From: Prodigiosinella confusarubida
GTDB lineage: Bacteria > Pseudomonadota > Gammaproteobacteria > Enterobacterales > Enterobacteriaceae
DNA: 64,000 bases
Direction of reading: 5' to 3'
NCBI RefSeq assembly: GCF_002847015.1
Contig: NZ_CP025085.1
Location: forward strand, 4,340,001 to 4,404,000
The notes under the pieces were generated by a model. It made no database searches, was not told the DNA's origin, and saw only the letters and a program-made list of their open reading frames with translations. Positions 1 to 9,589 of this stretch are shown here, one piece after another. Numbering within the stretch: position 1 is the first letter of the stretch; each line of letters begins with the position of its first letter. Both the position numbers and the translations under genes were made by a program.

Positions 1-1
1 G

Positions 2-559
2 GATGTCACGCCGGCACAGCACGTCAACTGCTTCAATCAGGCCATGATGGATCTGGGGGCCATGGTATGCACTCGCAGTCGGCCAAAATGCGAACTGTGT
101 CCACTGAATAATTGCTGCATCGCCTATGCCAACCACAGTTGGACTGAATATCCCGGTAAAAAACCCAAACACACACTGCCGGAAAAAACGGCCTGGTTTT
201 TACTGCTGCAACAGGATGATACGGTCTGGCTGGAGCAACGTCCGGCCATGGGATTATGGGGAGGGCTATTCTGTTTTCCACAGTTCAATAATCGGGATGA
301 ACTAGAGAGCTGGTTGCGGCAACGTGGTATAAAAACAGATCAACTGCAACAGTGGGTGGCATTTCGCCATACTTTCAGTCATTTTCATCTGGATATCGTG
401 CCGTTATGGATCAATGCCGCACCATATCGTTCCTGCATGGATGAAGGCGCTGGTCTTTGGTATAACTTAACGCAGCCTCCTTCCGTCGGGGTAGCCGCTC
501 CGGTAGACCGGTTGTTACGTCAGTTGGCTAAGCCACGATCAGCATCCGTTGATTCTTGA
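2..559 (+). CDS. mutY: Adenine DNA glycosylase MutY, C-terminal part (cut by window edge)
   Basis: MutY removes adenine mispaired with 8-oxoguanine or guanine in base-excision repair. The reading frame is open from base 2, so the catalytic N-terminal half lies outside the window. What is visible is the end of the HhH-GPD domain with the four-cysteine 4Fe-4S ligand pattern C-x6-C-x2-C-x5-C ([17 protein letters not shown]), followed by the MutT-like C-terminal domain ([20 protein letters not shown]) that recognises 8-oxoG. It is followed by yggX and mltC, as in E. coli. Confidence is high from the motifs and the gene order. Confidence 0.96.
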   Translation, partial: DVTPAQHVNCFNQAMMDLGAMVCTRSRPKCELCPLNNCCIAYANHSWTEYPGKKPKHTLPEKTAWFLLLQQDDTVWLEQRPAMGLWGGLFCFPQFNNRDELESWLRQRGIKTDQLQQWVAFRHTFSHFHLDIVPLWINAAPYRSCMDEGAGLWYNLTQPPSVGVAAPVDRLLRQLAKPRSASVDS

Positions 560-579
560 ACGATAAAAGAGGAATAAGC

Positions 580-852
580 ATGAGTAGAACGATTTTTTGT
601 ACTTTTTTACAACAAGACGCCGAAGGACTGGATTTTCAATTGTACCCCGGTGAGTTGGGAAAACGCATTTATAACAACATTTCCAAAACAGCCTGGGCAC
701 AGTGGCAAACCAAACAAACCATGCTGATTAATGAAAAAAAACTCAGCATGATGAATGTTGAACACCGCAAATTGTTGGAACAGGAGATGGAGAAATTCCT
801 GTTCGAGGGGCAGGACGTTCACATTGACGGATATACTCCGCCAGACCATTGA
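580..852 (+). CDS. yggX: YggX family iron-trafficking / oxidative protection protein
   Basis: Small cytosolic protein of 90 residues, the usual length for YggX, linked in enterobacteria to Fe(II) trafficking and protection of Fe-S clusters from oxidation. It starts MSRTIFCTF and carries the family's conserved N-terminal cysteine and the acidic lysine-rich helical C-terminus. I chose the ATG at 580 because AGAGGAA lies 7-8 bases upstream; an in-frame ATG at 556 overlaps the mutY stop and would add eight unrelated residues. It lies 20 bp after mutY and 55 bp before mltC, consistent with one transcript. Confidence 0.95.
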   Translation: MSRTIFCTFLQQDAEGLDFQLYPGELGKRIYNNISKTAWAQWQTKQTMLINEKKLSMMNVEHRKLLEQEMEKFLFEGQDVHIDGYTPPDH

Positions 853-907
853 TTAGTGAAGGATCCATGGCCTTGAATTCGTCCCTATCCCTATACGGTT
901 TTATACG

Positions 908-1996
908 ATGAAGAAACTGTTAGTTTTGCTGCTCGTCGCCCCATTGCTGATCTCCTGCTCCAGTAAAAAGGGGTACGTTGACAACGAAGCTTATATCAAA
1001 GATACCAACGCTTTTGATATTCTGATGGGGCAATTTGCCAACAATATTGAAAACATCTGGGGTATCAATGAAGTACTGATAGCCGGCCCCAAAGACTACG
1101 TAAAATACTCCGATCAATATCTGACACGTAGCCATATCAACTTTGAGGCGGGGACAATTACCGTCGAGACGATTTCAGCCACCAACTATCGAGCGAGCCT
1201 GCGTCAGGCGATTATCACCACGCTGTTGATGGGAGATGATGCCAGCAACACTGACCTGTATTCCGATGCCAATGATATCCAGATCAGTCGCGAACCGATG
1301 TTATACGGTCAGGTGCTGGATAACACCGGGCAACCGATTCGCTGGGAAGGCCGAGCCAGTGCCTTTGCCGATTATCTGCTTCAGACCAAACTGCAAAGCC
1401 GCACCTCCGGACTGCATGTTATCTGGTCTGTTACCATCCAGTTAGTACCTAACCACCTTGATAAGCGTGCTCACAAGTATCTGCCCATCGTGCGCCAGGC
1501 ATCTGAGCGCTACGGTATTGATTCCTCACTGATTCTCGCCATCATGCAGACAGAATCCAGTTTTAACCCTTATGCCGTGAGCAATTCCGACGCCCTGGGA
1601 TTAATGCAGGTCGTTCAACATAGCGCCGGACGCGACGTATTCAAGATGAGGGGAAAATGGGGAAAACCGAGTCGCAGCTATCTGTTTGACCCGGAAAAGA
1701 ATATTGACACGGGCACCGCTTATCTGTCGATTCTGAAAAATGTCTATCTGGCGGGCATTGAGAACCCCACATCACGGCGTTACGCCATGATTAGTGCTTA
1801 CAATGGCGGTGCAGGCAGCGTACTGCGAGTATTCTCTAATGATAAGAATAAAGCGGTGAATATCATTAACGGGATGTCGCCAAGTGAAATCTACCAGACA
1901 CTGGTAACACGTCACCCGTCTGCCGAGTCACGCCACTATCTGTACAAGGTCAATTTGGCGCAAAAAAACTACCGGCTTGGCCGCTATACGCAATAG
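908..1996 (+). CDS. mltC: Membrane-bound lytic murein transglycosylase C
   Basis: Outer-membrane lipoprotein that cleaves peptidoglycan between MurNAc and GlcNAc to give 1,6-anhydro ends. The 362-residue protein begins with a lipoprotein signal ([17 protein letters not shown]), with the lipobox LISC giving Cys17 as the lipidated residue. The N-terminal domain is MltC-specific (DUF3393). The C-terminal SLT domain shows the catalytic Glu in [13 protein letters not shown] and the conserved SDALGLMQV and AYNGGAGSV segments. Its place directly after yggX matches E. coli. A strong hairpin terminator follows. Confidence 0.96.
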   Translation: MKKLLVLLLVAPLLISCSSKKGYVDNEAYIKDTNAFDILMGQFANNIENIWGINEVLIAGPKDYVKYSDQYLTRSHINFEAGTITVETISATNYRASLRQAIITTLLMGDDASNTDLYSDANDIQISREPMLYGQVLDNTGQPIRWEGRASAFADYLLQTKLQSRTSGLHVIWSVTIQLVPNHLDKRAHKYLPIVRQASERYGIDSSLILAIMQTESSFNPYAVSNSDALGLMQVVQHSAGRDVFKMRGKWGKPSRSYLFDPEKNIDTGTAYLSILKNVYLAGIENPTSRRYAMISAYNGGAGSVLRVFSNDKNKAVNIINGMSPSEIYQTLVTRHPSAESRHYLYKVNLAQKNYRLGRYTQ

Positions 1997-2026
1997 ATTT
2001 CAAGATGACAGGTATAGTCACAAATG

Positions 2027-2063
2027 ATATAGCCAGCAGGGTGTTCCTGCTGGCTATATTTTC
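2027..2063 (+). terminator. Rho-independent terminator after mltC
   Basis: A perfect 14-bp stem (ATATAGCCAGCAGG pairing with CCTGCTGGCTATAT) with a 5-base loop is followed by TTTT. It lies 31 bp after the mltC stop and would end the mutY-yggX-mltC transcript. Confidence 0.85.
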
Positions 2064-2095
2064 CCCGCTGTTGGCAAATAATCAGCCTAAAAATA

Positions 2096-2534
2096 TTAAC
2101 GCGTGATACTCTTGAACTGCTTTGTAGTATCCGTTAGTGCTATTTCTGTCGGTAGACGTTCCATCGAACTCGCACCATAAAAACCATCACATTGTGGACA
2201 ATGTTCCATGATGTATTGCGCACCTTCCGCACTGAATACATAAGGTGTGGTCAGCATATTTTTCTCATGCGCCAGACGGATCATGTCCACTTCCAGAGCA
2301 TACCCCATACCGGTCTCTTCCAGATTGGCGCGGAAGTTGCCGTATGCCAGCAAACCCGCCAGCGAACCACGTCCGGCCATTCGATAACGACCTGAGTTAT
2401 ATGATGTTCAGGTCAATGCCACCCGCTTCTTCACACTTCGCCGACAGACCCATACCAACTCCACCACCGATAATCGGTTCACGACGGGCAATCATCTCCC
2501 TAAATTTTGTCAACAACGGCTGATGATGTTGCAC
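2096..2534 (-). pseudogene. Decayed PEP-hydrolase-like (TIM-barrel) gene, frameshift plus two internal deletions
   Basis: A gene of the phosphoenolpyruvate hydrolase-like TIM-barrel family (about 275 residues in intact members, from memory), the usual partner of the UPF0261 gene upstream. A GTG at 2534, preceded by AAGGAG, opens a frame reading [20 protein letters not shown] up to [11 protein letters not shown], then hits a stop. One missing base near 2400 explains this, because the next frame resumes with MAGRGSLAGLLAYG. Two in-frame deletions of roughly 65 residues each are also inferred: LLAYG jumps directly to NFRANLEE, and VFSAE jumps to the family's C-terminal part (IMEHC..CDGFYGASSMERLPTE). 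The product would not form a barrel. Deletion sizes are from family knowledge, not an alignment. Confidence 0.8.
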
Positions 2535-2549
2535 ATATGTTTTTTCTCC

Positions 2550-3761
2550 TTATCTGAACAGAGCCCTAAACACAGCCACTGCCGTGCTGGCAAACAAAGG
2601 ATCGTTAATGTGGTACGGCAAGTGGACTATCTGCCGTTTCTCCGTTTGGTTTACTGTCATTTCCAACGTCTGACTAAAGGCTTCTTGTGCCGATGGATCC
2701 CAAAACGCCTGACCAGGAGCATCCAGTGCAGAAAAACCGCCATCCGGGATCAGAAAACGAACTTCGCCTTCACAATGGTTAAGCTTGTTGCCAATCCATT
2801 TCGCCATAACGATGTTCTCTTCCACCGTGGTACGCATCAGAGTGACCTGTGCATTGTGGTTATGAAATAACCGACCAGCGTATTTTCCAGGGATGGTGAA
2901 AGGATGGCCGAAATTCACCATATCCAACGCGCCACAGGAAACGACATATGGCAGTTGTGTTCGGGCAATGGCATCAAACCGTTCCGGCATACAGGCCAAT
3001 ACACCATCAAATAATAAATCACACACCTCAGTGGTCGTAAGGTCGAGCACACCCGCCAACAAGCCGCTGTCCACCAGTTTTTCCATCGCCCGACCACCAC
3101 TCCCGGTAGCATGGAATACCAGACAGTCAAAATCGTTTTCCAGCGCCTGACAGGCAGCCTGAATGCAAGGTGTAGTGACGCCGAACATGGTCAGCCCCAG
3201 CGCCGGTTTATCATCATGGTTTTGCTGCGTACGGAACTTCACAGCTCCGGCCATCTGGTGCGCAGCATTGCCCAGCACCTGACGAGAAATTCGGTTCAGG
3301 CCGGATACGTCGGTAACCGAGTACATCATGCTGATATCGCTAGCGCCGATGTAACCTGAAATGTCGCCCGACGCCATAGTTGAAACTATCAGCTTGGGCA
3401 AGCCAATGGGTAGAGCCTGCATCGCCGGAGTGATCAACGCGGTACCACTGGATCCTCCCAACCCTAACAAACCTGCGACATCTTCACGAGATAGCATAAA
3501 ACGCTCAAACGCTTGCGCCATGGCGCTAATCGCACATCCACGGTCACCGCAGAATATCGCTGCTGCCCCCTGTGGATGATAAGACGCCACAGTGCCAGCG
3601 CTGATATCAGTTCCCGCATCCTCAGTCAACGACTTGGTAGAAAGGTCAACAGTGACAGTATCAAGTCCGGTTGCCGCAATCAGATCTCGGATGTAAAACA
3701 GTTCTATTCCTTTAGTATCTGATGTAGTTGCAATATAAATACTACCTGATCCCTTCCCCAT
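2550..3761 (-). CDS. UPF0261 family (Tm-1-like ATP-binding) protein
   Basis: Protein of 403 residues, the full family length, with the family features [13 protein letters not shown] near the N-terminus, [17 protein letters not shown] and [15 protein letters not shown]. Members have a Tm-1-like ATP-binding fold; their biochemical role in bacteria is unclear. The gene is normally paired with the PEP-hydrolase-like gene that follows 15 bp downstream, which here is broken, so the pair's function is probably lost or reduced. It is divergent from the TetR-type regulator at 4033, which may control it (inference). Confidence 0.88.
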   Translation of the reverse strand: MGKGSGSIYIATTSDTKGIELFYIRDLIAATGLDTVTVDLSTKSLTEDAGTDISAGTVASYHPQGAAAIFCGDRGCAISAMAQAFERFMLSREDVAGLLGLGGSSGTALITPAMQALPIGLPKLIVSTMASGDISGYIGASDISMMYSVTDVSGLNRISRQVLGNAAHQMAGAVKFRTQQNHDDKPALGLTMFGVTTPCIQAACQALENDFDCLVFHATGSGGRAMEKLVDSGLLAGVLDLTTTEVCDLLFDGVLACMPERFDAIARTQLPYVVSCGALDMVNFGHPFTIPGKYAGRLFHNHNAQVTLMRTTVEENIVMAKWIGNKLNHCEGEVRFLIPDGGFSALDAPGQAFWDPSAQEAFSQTLEMTVNQTEKRQIVHLPYHINDPLFASTAVAVFRALFR

Positions 3762-4032
3762 TGACTCCTTTCCTACATCTGGTTAATCTATAAAAACACT
3801 TAATAATTAGCATGTTAAGTAATTTTATTATCAATACATAATGAGACTGCCGTATCAATATCGCAAATCGCTAAGCAATCAAATGAGATTGAGGTCTCAC
3901 AAAAATATTGTCGCTACTGTATGTTGTAGCGTAAAAGTTGACATGGCAGGTGTATCACCCATTTTATTATATTGCCGTCAATACAGCGGCCTGCTGTCTG
4001 ACCATAGCGTGATAAAAAATAATGAGGCCTAC

Positions 4033-4665
4033 GTGACTGGACAGGAAATGACACTCACATCCACACGAGCACGAACCCGCCGGCTGTTGATTGAAACCGC
4101 CATAAAAATGTTCGATCAGGAAGTTTTTCCTTCGATTACCGACATCGCCGCCGAAGCACAGCTCTCCCGTGCGACAGCGTATCGCTATTTTCCTACTCAA
4201 AGTGCGTTGGTTTCTGCTGTAGTCGCTGAAAGCCTGGGGCCAATTCTCGCCTGGCATCCTACCCAGCCTGATGCAAATTTACGGGTTGCCGAGCTACTGA
4301 GCTTCGCCTATCCACGGATGTTTCAGCATGAAGGTGCATTGCGGGCGGCATTGCAGCTTTCGCTGCAACAATGGGCAGATCGTCAGGCAAACCGTCAGCA
4401 TGGTGACAGGCTGGTTCGTGGTAATCGCAAGCAATTGCTCAAACTGGCGACCGAACCGCTGACAGGTAAGATCACGGAACAGGAGCAACAGCGGGTCATT
4501 TATGCTCTGTCACTGATTTACGGCTCTGAGGTGTTTCTGGTTTTGAAAGATATCTGGAATTTGGACAATGGCGAAGTTCAGGATGTCACCCAATGGGTGG
4601 CCAAGGCAATTTTACGCCAGGCTGAAGAAGACGCCGCACAGGCCGTAAACATATCGTCACAGTAA
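4033..4665 (+). CDS. TetR/AcrR family transcriptional regulator
   Basis: DNA-binding repressor-type protein of about 210 residues. The N-terminal helix-turn-helix is clear (ITDIAAEAQLSRATAYRYF), followed by an all-helical C-terminal ligand domain. The start is uncertain: GTG at 4033 has GAGG five bases upstream and adds MTGQE; ATG at 4048 is the alternative. The frame stays open to 3841, but the upstream translation does not look like protein. It is divergent from the UPF0261 / PEP-hydrolase pair, so that operon is the likely target. The 270-bp gap between them is AT-rich and should hold both promoters. Confidence 0.85.
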   Translation: MTGQEMTLTSTRARTRRLLIETAIKMFDQEVFPSITDIAAEAQLSRATAYRYFPTQSALVSAVVAESLGPILAWHPTQPDANLRVAELLSFAYPRMFQHEGALRAALQLSLQQWADRQANRQHGDRLVRGNRKQLLKLATEPLTGKITEQEQQRVIYALSLIYGSEVFLVLKDIWNLDNGEVQDVTQWVAKAILRQAEEDAAQAVNISSQ

Positions 4666-4939
4666 TAAGCAAATGCTATGATTAATTGATTACACAGCCA
4701 GAAAAACCATAGAAATACCTTATTTAATCAAGTTATTCTGGCTTTCTACGTGTTTCTCTTATAACCCTCTTATTTTGATTCTTTACCAACCCAGACAATT
4801 TTTGCCTCCCTTGTTAAGAAAAGGTAGCATCGCTGACGTTTTTAACGCCGCCCTCCCTGTTGGTTCGGGTTGTACGGCGCGCAGAAAACCTGATTTACAG
4901 CTAACTGATTAAAATAAAACATCAATTTCAGACTCCTGA

Positions 4940-6430
4940 ATGACAGACAAGGGAATTAAACCGGTAATGAATCAGCATAAAAATACAGATACCGAGCACC
5001 ATGCTGCGAAACGGCGCTGGCTGGACTCACATGAAGCGGGATATCACAAAAGCATGGGAAACCGCCAGGTACAGATGATCGCCATTGGCGGTTCCATCGG
5101 TACCGGATTGTTTCTTGGCGCAGGCGCCCGTCTGCAAATGGCAGGACCGGCACTGGCTCTGGTTTATCTGGTCTGCGGGATATTTTCGTTCTTTATTCTG
5201 CGGGCGCTGGGAGAGCTGGTTCTACATCGCCCTTCCAGCGGAAGTTTTGTTTCCTACGCTCGGGAATTCCTGGGGGAAAAAGCCTCCTACGTAGCAGGAT
5301 GGATGTACTTTCTTAACTGGGCGATGACAGGGATTGTCGACATTACCGCGGTCGCGCTTTATATGCATTACTGGGGCACCTTTGCTGATGTGCCTCAATG
5401 GGTATTTGCGTTAAGTGCGCTGGGTATTGTCACCACCATGAATATGATCGGCGTAAAGTGGTTTGCGGAAATGGAGTTCTGGTTTGCACTGATCAAAGTC
5501 GCGGCGATCTCCCTCTTTCTGATTGTCGGGACCCTGTTTCTCGGAAGCGGCAAGTTGCTGGGTGGTAATCCCACCGGCTTTCATTTGATCAGCGACAATG
5601 GCGGCATGTTCCCACACGGTTTGCTACCTGCATTGGTTCTGGTTCAGGGCGTTATTTTTGCCTTTGCTGGCATTGAGCTGATCGGTACCGCCGCCGGAGA
5701 GTGCAAAGATCCGGAAAATATGTTACCCAAAGCGGTGAACAGTGTTATCTGGCGCATCAGCTTATTCTACGTAGGCTCGGTGATCCTGCTGGTGTGCCTG
5801 CTGCCGTGGAATGCCTATCAAGCTGGAGAAAGTCCGTTTGTCACCTTCTTCAGCAAACTGGGTATACCCTACATCGGTACTATCATGAATCTCGTGGTAT
5901 TGTCAGCCGCGCTTTCCAGCCTTAACTCTGGGCTTTACTCGACTGGTCGCATTCTGCGTTCCTTGTCGCTCGGCGGCTCCGCACCGAAGTTCATGTCCAA
6001 GATGAGTAGCCAGTCCGTACCCTATACCGGCATTCTGGTGACGGTGGGCATTTATATCATTGGTGTATTCCTGAACTACATCGTGCCATCACAGGTATTT
6101 GAAATTGTTTTGAACATTGCGTCTCTTGGCATTATCTGCTCCTGGGGGTTCATCATCATCTGTCAAATGAAACTACGACAGGCCATCAGGGAAGGAAAAG
6201 CCAAACCCGTATCGTTCAGAATGCCTGGTGCACCGGTGACCTCCTGGTTGACGCTGGCATTCCTGCTAGGGGTATTGGTTCTGATGGCAATGGACTACCC
6301 GAACGGAACCTGGACTATCGCCACCATACCCATATTGGTATTGGTGCTGATCGCTGGCTGGTATGGTTTGCGCAAACGGCAAAAAGAGGTCAATCGGCCG
6401 GATACTGAGCACAAAAGTCTGGTCAATTGA
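4940..6430 (+). CDS. ansP: L-asparagine permease (APC family)
   Basis: Inner-membrane amino-acid/proton symporter of the APC superfamily, 496 residues with 12 predicted hydrophobic segments. It closely resembles E. coli AnsP: the N-terminal RRWLDSHEAGYHKSMGNRQ, the substrate-site segment IGGSIGTGLFLGAG and the LGELVLHRPSSGSFVSYARE loop all match the AnsP pattern as I remember it. Two start codons are possible, ATG 4940 and ATG 4967; neither has a strong ribosome site. The gene converges with speC across a palindromic terminator. Substrate specificity is inferred from similarity only. Confidence 0.85.
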   Translation: MTDKGIKPVMNQHKNTDTEHHAAKRRWLDSHEAGYHKSMGNRQVQMIAIGGSIGTGLFLGAGARLQMAGPALALVYLVCGIFSFFILRALGELVLHRPSSGSFVSYAREFLGEKASYVAGWMYFLNWAMTGIVDITAVALYMHYWGTFADVPQWVFALSALGIVTTMNMIGVKWFAEMEFWFALIKVAAISLFLIVGTLFLGSGKLLGGNPTGFHLISDNGGMFPHGLLPALVLVQGVIFAFAGIELIGTAAGECKDPENMLPKAVNSVIWRISLFYVGSVILLVCLLPWNAYQAGESPFVTFFSKLGIPYIGTIMNLVVLSAALSSLNSGLYSTGRILRSLSLGGSAPKFMSKMSSQSVPYTGILVTVGIYIIGVFLNYIVPSQVFEIVLNIASLGIICSWGFIIICQMKLRQAIREGKAKPVSFRMPGAPVTSWLTLAFLLGVLVLMAMDYPNGTWTIATIPILVLVLIAGWYGLRKRQKEVNRPDTEHKSLVN

Positions 6431-6434
6431 GCGT

Positions 6435-6456
6435 AAAACCCCGGGAATTCCCGGGG
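6435..6456 (-). terminator. Terminator for speC (palindrome plus U-tract on minus strand)
   Basis: A perfect 18-bp palindrome, CCCCGGGAATTCCCGGGG (6439-6456), is followed on the minus strand by TTTT (6438-6435). It lies between the convergent stops of ansP and speC. The U-tract is on the minus-strand side, so it best serves speC. Confidence 0.75.
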
Positions 6457-6479
6457 ATTATCTGGGTTGGTTACTGTGT

Positions 6480-8633
6480 TTACTGTGCAATCACATGCGC
6501 ATACAGTCGCTTACTACCATCGGCTTGCGCCACGCTGTAAACCCCTTGCAACTCCGGTGCGAAACCCGGCATCAAATTGATTCCTTCTTCTAACGCCAGG
6601 AAATAACGCAGTACCGCGCCGCCCCATACTTCGCCTGGCACCACGCAAAGCACTCCCGGTGGATAAGGCAATGCGCCTTCTGCCGCAACACGACCTTCAG
6701 CTTCATCCAGCGCAATGAACTCGATATCGCCCCGGACAAAAGCGCTATTGGCTTCCTGCGGCAACATCACCACTTCAGGGAAAGAGGATTTACGAAACAT
6801 CGCTTTTTGTAGCAGTTTCACATTATGACTGACATAAAAATTATGCATTTCCTGGCATAACTGGCGCAGCGTATAACCTTCATAACGCTGTTCATATTTA
6901 TGATACAACCCCGGCAACACGCTACTCAGCGGTGCATCCTGTTCAATCAACTGCTCAAAACGAACCAGAGCCTGCACCAGATGCTGCATCTTGAGACTAT
7001 CTTCCGCTGGCGTTAGCAGGAACAAGATGGAATTAAGATCGCATTTCTCCGGGATAATGCCGTGTTCACGCAGATAATTAGCCAGAATTGTGGCCGGAAT
7101 ACCAAATGGGGTGTAATCACCGGTGAGCGCATCAATTCCTGAGGTGGTCAGTAACAGTTTACAGGGGTCGACAAAATACTGCTCCGGCGCATAACCTTCA
7201 AACGAATGCCAGCGATCACCCGGCCTGAAATTGAAGAAACGGACATCTTGCGCCATTACGTCGGTTTCGTGATCCTGCCAGTGGATCCCGCCGACACTGA
7301 CCGGGACAAACGGCCGGATGAGTGAGCAGCACGCCAACAGTTGCTTGCGAGTCTCGATCCCTAACTTGACACACTCCAGCCATAAACGACGGCCACCAGC
7401 ACCTTCATGCATCTTGGCATTGACATCCAGCGCGGCAAACAGCGGATAAAACGGACTGGTCGATGCATGCAGCATAAACGCATTGTTCAGGCGTTTGTGG
7501 TTGCAAAACCGCTTCTGCCCTTTAATGTGAGTATCCTTTTTATGGATCTGTGACGTTTGGGAAAAACCAGCCTGCTGCTTGTGTACCGACTGAGTAACGA
7601 AAATACCGGGATCATTCTCGTTCAGTTCCAGCAACAGCGGAGAGCACTGTTCCATCATCGGAATAAACTGCTCATATCCCACCCACGCGGAATCAAACAG
7701 GATGTAATCACACAGATGGCCAATACTATCCACCACCTGACGGGCGTTATAGATGGTGCCATCATAAGTACCAAGCTGAATCACCGCCAGCCGGAAAGGA
7801 CGCTGTTCATCAGCACGTTCCGGCGCGACCTCCCGCACCAGCTCACGCAGATAGGTTTCATCAAAACAGTGCGCATCAATACCGCCAATAAAGCCAAACG
7901 GATTTCGCGCCGTTTCCAGATAAACCGGTGTAGCGCCAGCCTGAATCAACGCGCCGTGATGGTTGGATTTATGGTTATTGCGGTCAAACAACACCAGATC
8001 GCCACGGGTCAGCAGTGCATTAGTCACCACTTTATTGGCTGCCGAGGTCCCGTTCAGCACGAAATAGGTTTTATCCGAGTTAAATACCCGGGCAGCAAAC
8101 TTCTGCGCCTTTTTAGCCGCCCCTTCATGAATCAGCAGATCGCCTAGTTTGACATCGGCATTACAGATATCCGAACGGAACACATTTTCGCCATAAAACT
8201 CATAAAACTGACGGCCCGCCGGATGCTTGCGAAAGAATTGCCCGCCCTGATGTCCCGGGCAGGCAAATGTACTATTTCCCATAGCGGCATATTTGATCAG
8301 CCGACCAAAGAAAGGTGGCAACAGCGCGCGCTGATAACCTTCCGCTGCCTGTTCCAGAGTTTCTGCGTGTTCGCCAGACTCATCCAGCCACAACCACTCA
8401 CTGCCAGGTGGCAGCATTTCCAGACTGTCATTCGTTTGCTCCCGCGCCACAAAAGCCGGAATAGCAAAACCGGTGTGATGCAGCACCGACAAAATGCCGC
8501 TGCGCGCTTCTTCCACCGAGACGACTACAGCGGCGATATCGGTAAAATCGGTCTGACTCAACGCCACAATCGGACGCGTTGTGATTATACGGGAGGCAAT
8601 CGCCGCATTAGCCGCAATTTTTAACTGTTTCAT
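6480..8633 (-). CDS. speC: Ornithine decarboxylase (constitutive, SpeC type)
   Basis: PLP enzyme converting ornithine to putrescine, the first step of polyamine synthesis. The 717-residue protein has an N-terminal wing domain, the PLP lysine in SVHKQQAGFSQTSQIHKK, and the conserved stretch FACPGHQGGQFFRKHPAG. Length and the location near mltC and a tRNA-Phe gene fit SpeC rather than the inducible SpeF (in E. coli speC lies near mltC and pheV). The strong terminator lies just after the stop. In this region speC is the last core protein gene before the tRNA and the ICE. Confidence 0.93.
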   Translation of the reverse strand: MKQLKIAANAAIASRIITTRPIVALSQTDFTDIAAVVVSVEEARSGILSVLHHTGFAIPAFVAREQTNDSLEMLPPGSEWLWLDESGEHAETLEQAAEGYQRALLPPFFGRLIKYAAMGNSTFACPGHQGGQFFRKHPAGRQFYEFYGENVFRSDICNADVKLGDLLIHEGAAKKAQKFAARVFNSDKTYFVLNGTSAANKVVTNALLTRGDLVLFDRNNHKSNHHGALIQAGATPVYLETARNPFGFIGGIDAHCFDETYLRELVREVAPERADEQRPFRLAVIQLGTYDGTIYNARQVVDSIGHLCDYILFDSAWVGYEQFIPMMEQCSPLLLELNENDPGIFVTQSVHKQQAGFSQTSQIHKKDTHIKGQKRFCNHKRLNNAFMLHASTSPFYPLFAALDVNAKMHEGAGGRRLWLECVKLGIETRKQLLACCSLIRPFVPVSVGGIHWQDHETDVMAQDVRFFNFRPGDRWHSFEGYAPEQYFVDPCKLLLTTSGIDALTGDYTPFGIPATILANYLREHGIIPEKCDLNSILFLLTPAEDSLKMQHLVQALVRFEQLIEQDAPLSSVLPGLYHKYEQRYEGYTLRQLCQEMHNFYVSHNVKLLQKAMFRKSSFPEVVMLPQEANSAFVRGDIEFIALDEAEGRVAAEGALPYPPGVLCVVPGEVWGGAVLRYFLALEEGINLMPGFAPELQGVYSVAQADGSKRLYAHVIAQ

Positions 8634-9216
8634 GTAACCAAACCTAAAACGGTTAAGGATGAGTGTACGTGCCTAAAAGACACAGTGCAGGAATAAGGTT
8701 CCCAACCAACTACAATGCCAATCAATCACGACACATGCATGATCTACAGCGTTAAATTGCCGATAACGAATGGGAAAACTGGGATCAGCACCATCCGATA
8801 GACATCAGTAAAATCAGAGGAGTTACTCTATTTTTAATCATGTCTAACAGTGAGCGTCATTATGCCTCACCGCATGGTGACAAAGGATAAACGGGGAGTG
8901 AAGAAAGCAGAAACAGAACCACCAGCATACTGCGACATCATCAAAGTTCTGGCACATTGTTTCCGCACCATGAGCATTGAATCTGGCATATCAGCGGCCC
9001 TCTATAACCACAAGTGAATAGGAAGTCATAAACCGCGCAATAGTGGCACTCTTTTAGGTCAAATTCAAGAAAACAGACTCACTCATCAGGACGGATTACC
9101 AAGTGGTATAATAGCCATTTTGTACCGACTGGTGTCATCCATTCCCCATATTGATGATTAATCCAGCATTAGTGACTGAAAATAGAGCAACCGTACCGAG
9201 TTGTGACAGAAACCCG
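8634..9216. other. Gene-free stretch between speC and tRNA-Phe
   Basis: About 580 bp without a credible gene. It should hold the speC promoter at its left side. A TATAAT hexamer lies near 9105 but no paired -35 box is obvious. Short open frames here look like chance. Confidence 0.5.
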
Positions 9217-9245
9217 TTGACGACTTTAGTGATATACGGTTTAAT
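9217..9245 (+). promoter_or_regulatory. Sigma-70 promoter of tRNA-Phe with GC-rich discriminator
   Basis: TTGACG (9217-9222), a 17-bp spacer and TTTAAT (9240-9245) form a good sigma-70 promoter. The bases after it are GCGCCCC, the GC-rich discriminator typical of stable-RNA promoters under stringent control. Transcription would start about 4-6 bases before the mature tRNA end. Confidence 0.75.
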
Positions 9246-9255
9246 GCGCCCCGTT

Positions 9256-9331
9256 GCCCGGATAGCTCAGTCGGTAGAGCAGAGGATTGAAAATCCTCGT
9301 GTCCTTGGTTCGATTCCGAGTCCGGGCACCA
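9256..9331 (+). tRNA. pheV: tRNA-Phe (anticodon GAA)
   Basis: 76-nt cloverleaf with the CCA end encoded. The acceptor stem GCCCGGA pairs with TCCGGGC, the D arm contains AGCTCAGTCGGTAGAGC, the anticodon GAA is at 9289-9291 in the loop of AGGATTGAAAATCCT, and the T arm has GGTTCGATTCC. tRNA-Phe is the known insertion site of SPI-7 type ICEs and of many islands. Here the ICE integrase follows directly, so the 3' half of this gene is the expected attL. The symbol pheV is by analogy with E. coli, where pheV lies close to speC. Confidence 0.95.
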
Positions 9332-9448
9332 TCTTCAGAGCCTGTTCGTTAAGGGATGAGATCCTTAACGGGCATGACATAAGTACCCGAATCGACTTCA
9401 TGTGATAAATATGCTTATCGCATCGATTGTTGAACACTCGGGACTAAG

Positions 9449-9485
9449 AAGCTAGAGAGTGATTTCGCCACTTTCTAGCTTTCTC
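9449..9485 (+). terminator. Hairpin terminator downstream of tRNA-Phe
   Basis: A 13-bp stem with one G-T wobble (AAGCTAGAGAGTG at 9449-9461 with CACTTTCTAGCTT at 9469-9482) is followed by a pyrimidine-rich tail (TTCTCTC). It would end the tRNA transcript inside the ICE end, and could also limit read-through toward the opposing integrase. Confidence 0.55.
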
Positions 9486-9589
9486 TCGTCCTTCCAATGA
9501 GAATTCTTACAGTTTCCTACCGGTAGTGTCAATCTTCTGTAAAGGAAAGCGCCATTTTTTGCTTTCAGTCACCTGGATCTGACCTGGTA

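Noticed and set aside
4696..4736. Terminator after the TetR gene
   Set aside because: AGCCAGAA/TTCTGGCT can pair, but the loop is over 20 bases and no T-tract follows at the right distance.
9151..9405. 84-codon plus-strand frame
   Set aside because: It runs through the tRNA-Phe gene and shares its sequence; not protein-coding.
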